From the NCBI GenBank assembly GCA_044464175.1, contig JBIQLO010000230.1, positions 1 to 5,956 on the forward strand: a DNA stretch of 5,956 bases, in the 5' to 3' direction. Each line of letters begins with the position of its first letter. The first letter of the stretch is position 1. The notes beneath the pieces were generated by a model. It did not search any database, had not been told where the DNA came from, and saw only the letters and a program-made list of their open reading frames with translations. Source of the stretch: JBIQLO01 sp044464175. GTDB taxonomy: Bacteria > Planctomycetota > Phycisphaerae > Tepidisphaerales > Tepidisphaeraceae. Shown here piece after piece: positions 5,172 to 5,956 of this stretch. A program made the position numbers and the translations under genes.

Positions 5172-5956
5172 ATGGGATTACACCACAAGCGGATTGGAAT
5201 TTTCTGCGCCTTGATGCTGCTGCCCCTCTCTGGCGTCCGGGCGGCCGATGTGCCCGAAGGCATGGCCTTCAACGCCGCGGACCCGGGCCAATGGACCATC
5301 ACCAACACCGGCCCGACGAAGGTTCAGGCAAGCGTGAAGGAGGGGTCAATGATTCTGCACTGGCCCGGCGGGCCGGGCGAGGCGGTCATCGAGGCGAAGC
5401 AGGCCGCCCCGGTGCAGGAATTTCTGCACGATGGATTCGTGCGCTACTTCGCGCAGGTGAACATCCTGGACAACGTCTACGGCTCGGAGTTGGACATCCA
5501 GCTACAGCCGATCCGCGCCGACGGCAAAAGCATCCGGCCCTATTTCATGCGCCGGGCGATGTACGGCTCGGGCGGATTCCAGGTGATCCGAACCAACGAT
5601 CCTCTCACCTATGCGCCCCCCGGCCAGTGGTCTCGGATCGATTTCAACTACAAGGCCGCCAAAGGTGTGACCGCCGTCAAGCCGCGTTTCGTCCTGCGGG
5701 GCAACGCGATCACGGTGGCCATCGGCAAGATGGTGGTGGCCAAGGGCCTCACTTGGTCGCGCGGGCGCCCTGAAGCCCGGCCCGAGTCTCACGAGGTTGA
5801 CGAGCAGCAGGTGAGCCGGATCCTCGCCGCCCGCCCCCGGGCCACGCCGAGGCTCGTGAAGCGCGACGGGCGCGTGGCGCTGGTGATCGACGACAAAGAC
5901 GTCTTCCCCGCCTGCTACACGCGCGGGCTGTTCTATCCGCAGTACACGGCCTACGG
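5172..5956 (+). CDS. exported protein with beta-rich CBM-like domain, possible glycoside hydrolase (3' end beyond window)
   Basis: An open frame from the ATG at 5172 runs to the window edge (261 full codons). Residues 1-24 are a Sec signal peptide: basic HHKR, hydrophobic IGIFCALMLLPLSG, then VRA|AD. Residues 31 to about 191 are beta-rich (FNAADPGQWTIT, GFVRYFAQVNILDN, PPGQWSRIDFNY, ITVAIGKMVVAKG). This has the general look of a jelly-roll carbohydrate-binding module of the CBM4/9/22 type. After a charged linker (198-225), VKRDGRVALVIDDKDVFPACYTRG resembles the entry into TIM-barrel glycoside hydrolases of PVC bacteria, where a 'G-x-x-x-L-x-I-D-G-K-P-x-F-P' turn precedes the barrel. The catalytic residues would lie outside the window, so the enzyme class is a guess. 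The start is supported by the signal peptide, not by a ribosome binding site; none is obvious in the 14-base gap after the pseudopilin. It is probably the third gene of the sugar-responsive operon. Confidence 0.8.
   Translation, partial: MGLHHKRIGIFCALMLLPLSGVRAADVPEGMAFNAADPGQWTITNTGPTKVQASVKEGSMILHWPGGPGEAVIEAKQAAPVQEFLHDGFVRYFAQVNILDNVYGSELDIQLQPIRADGKSIRPYFMRRAMYGSGGFQVIRTNDPLTYAPPGQWSRIDFNYKAAKGVTAVKPRFVLRGNAITVAIGKMVVAKGLTWSRGRPEARPESHEVDEQQVSRILAARPRATPRLVKRDGRVALVIDDKDVFPACYTRGLFYPQYTAY

Noticed and set aside
5024..5773. Plus-strand 249-residue frame overlapping the pseudopilin end and the exported protein
   Set aside because: The product is Arg/Gly/Pro-rich with no domain. The alternative frame from 5172 has a signal peptide, ordinary composition and stays open to the edge.

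Overview
The window looks like chromosomal DNA from a GC-rich bacterium, most likely of the PVC group (Planctomycetota, or relatives such as Lentisphaerota, Kiritimatiellota or Verrucomicrobiota). The main clue is the gene at 4351-5157. It encodes a secreted pseudopilin with an N-terminal methylation motif, a 'CLSNMRQ...MYAHDNRG' block and a C-terminal His...Asp-Gly motif, an architecture greatly expanded in those phyla. It sits beside a hybrid sugar-type regulator and a large exported protein that resembles the start of a polysaccharide-degrading enzyme. The phylum is inferred from gene content; there is no rRNA or other marker here.

Layout, left to right. The last 18 codons of an unidentified plus-strand gene (1-57) are followed by a good sigma70-type promoter and folE (GTP cyclohydrolase I, 145-804). 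A 247-base spacer follows, with no gene in it. Next is a small four-helix membrane protein of unknown function (1052-1711). It converges on aroA (EPSP synthase, minus strand, 1750-3072), and the two 3' ends meet at a long inverted repeat that contains the aroA stop codon. A 111-base divergent region separates aroA from a plus-strand cluster of three genes: a GntR-headed, LacI-type ligand-sensing regulator (3184-4341), the pseudopilin (4351-5157), and an exported protein (5172 to the end of the window, incomplete). The exported protein has a signal peptide, a beta-rich domain of carbohydrate-binding type and what appears to be the start of a catalytic domain.

How the genes fit together. folE and aroA are housekeeping genes: folE makes the pterin precursor of folate, and aroA leads to chorismate. 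They are not co-transcribed. The three-gene cluster looks like a sugar-responsive accessory operon. Its gaps are 9 and 14 bases and all three genes share an orientation. In front of it lies a promoter with a perfect TTGACA -35 box, a 17-base spacer and TATATA. Two perfect palindromes, 20 bases apart centre to centre, overlap the -35 and -10 boxes, which suggests that the regulator represses its own operon. This control circuit, together with the unexplained pairing of a pseudopilin with an exported CBM-like/hydrolase-like protein, is the most interesting part of the window.
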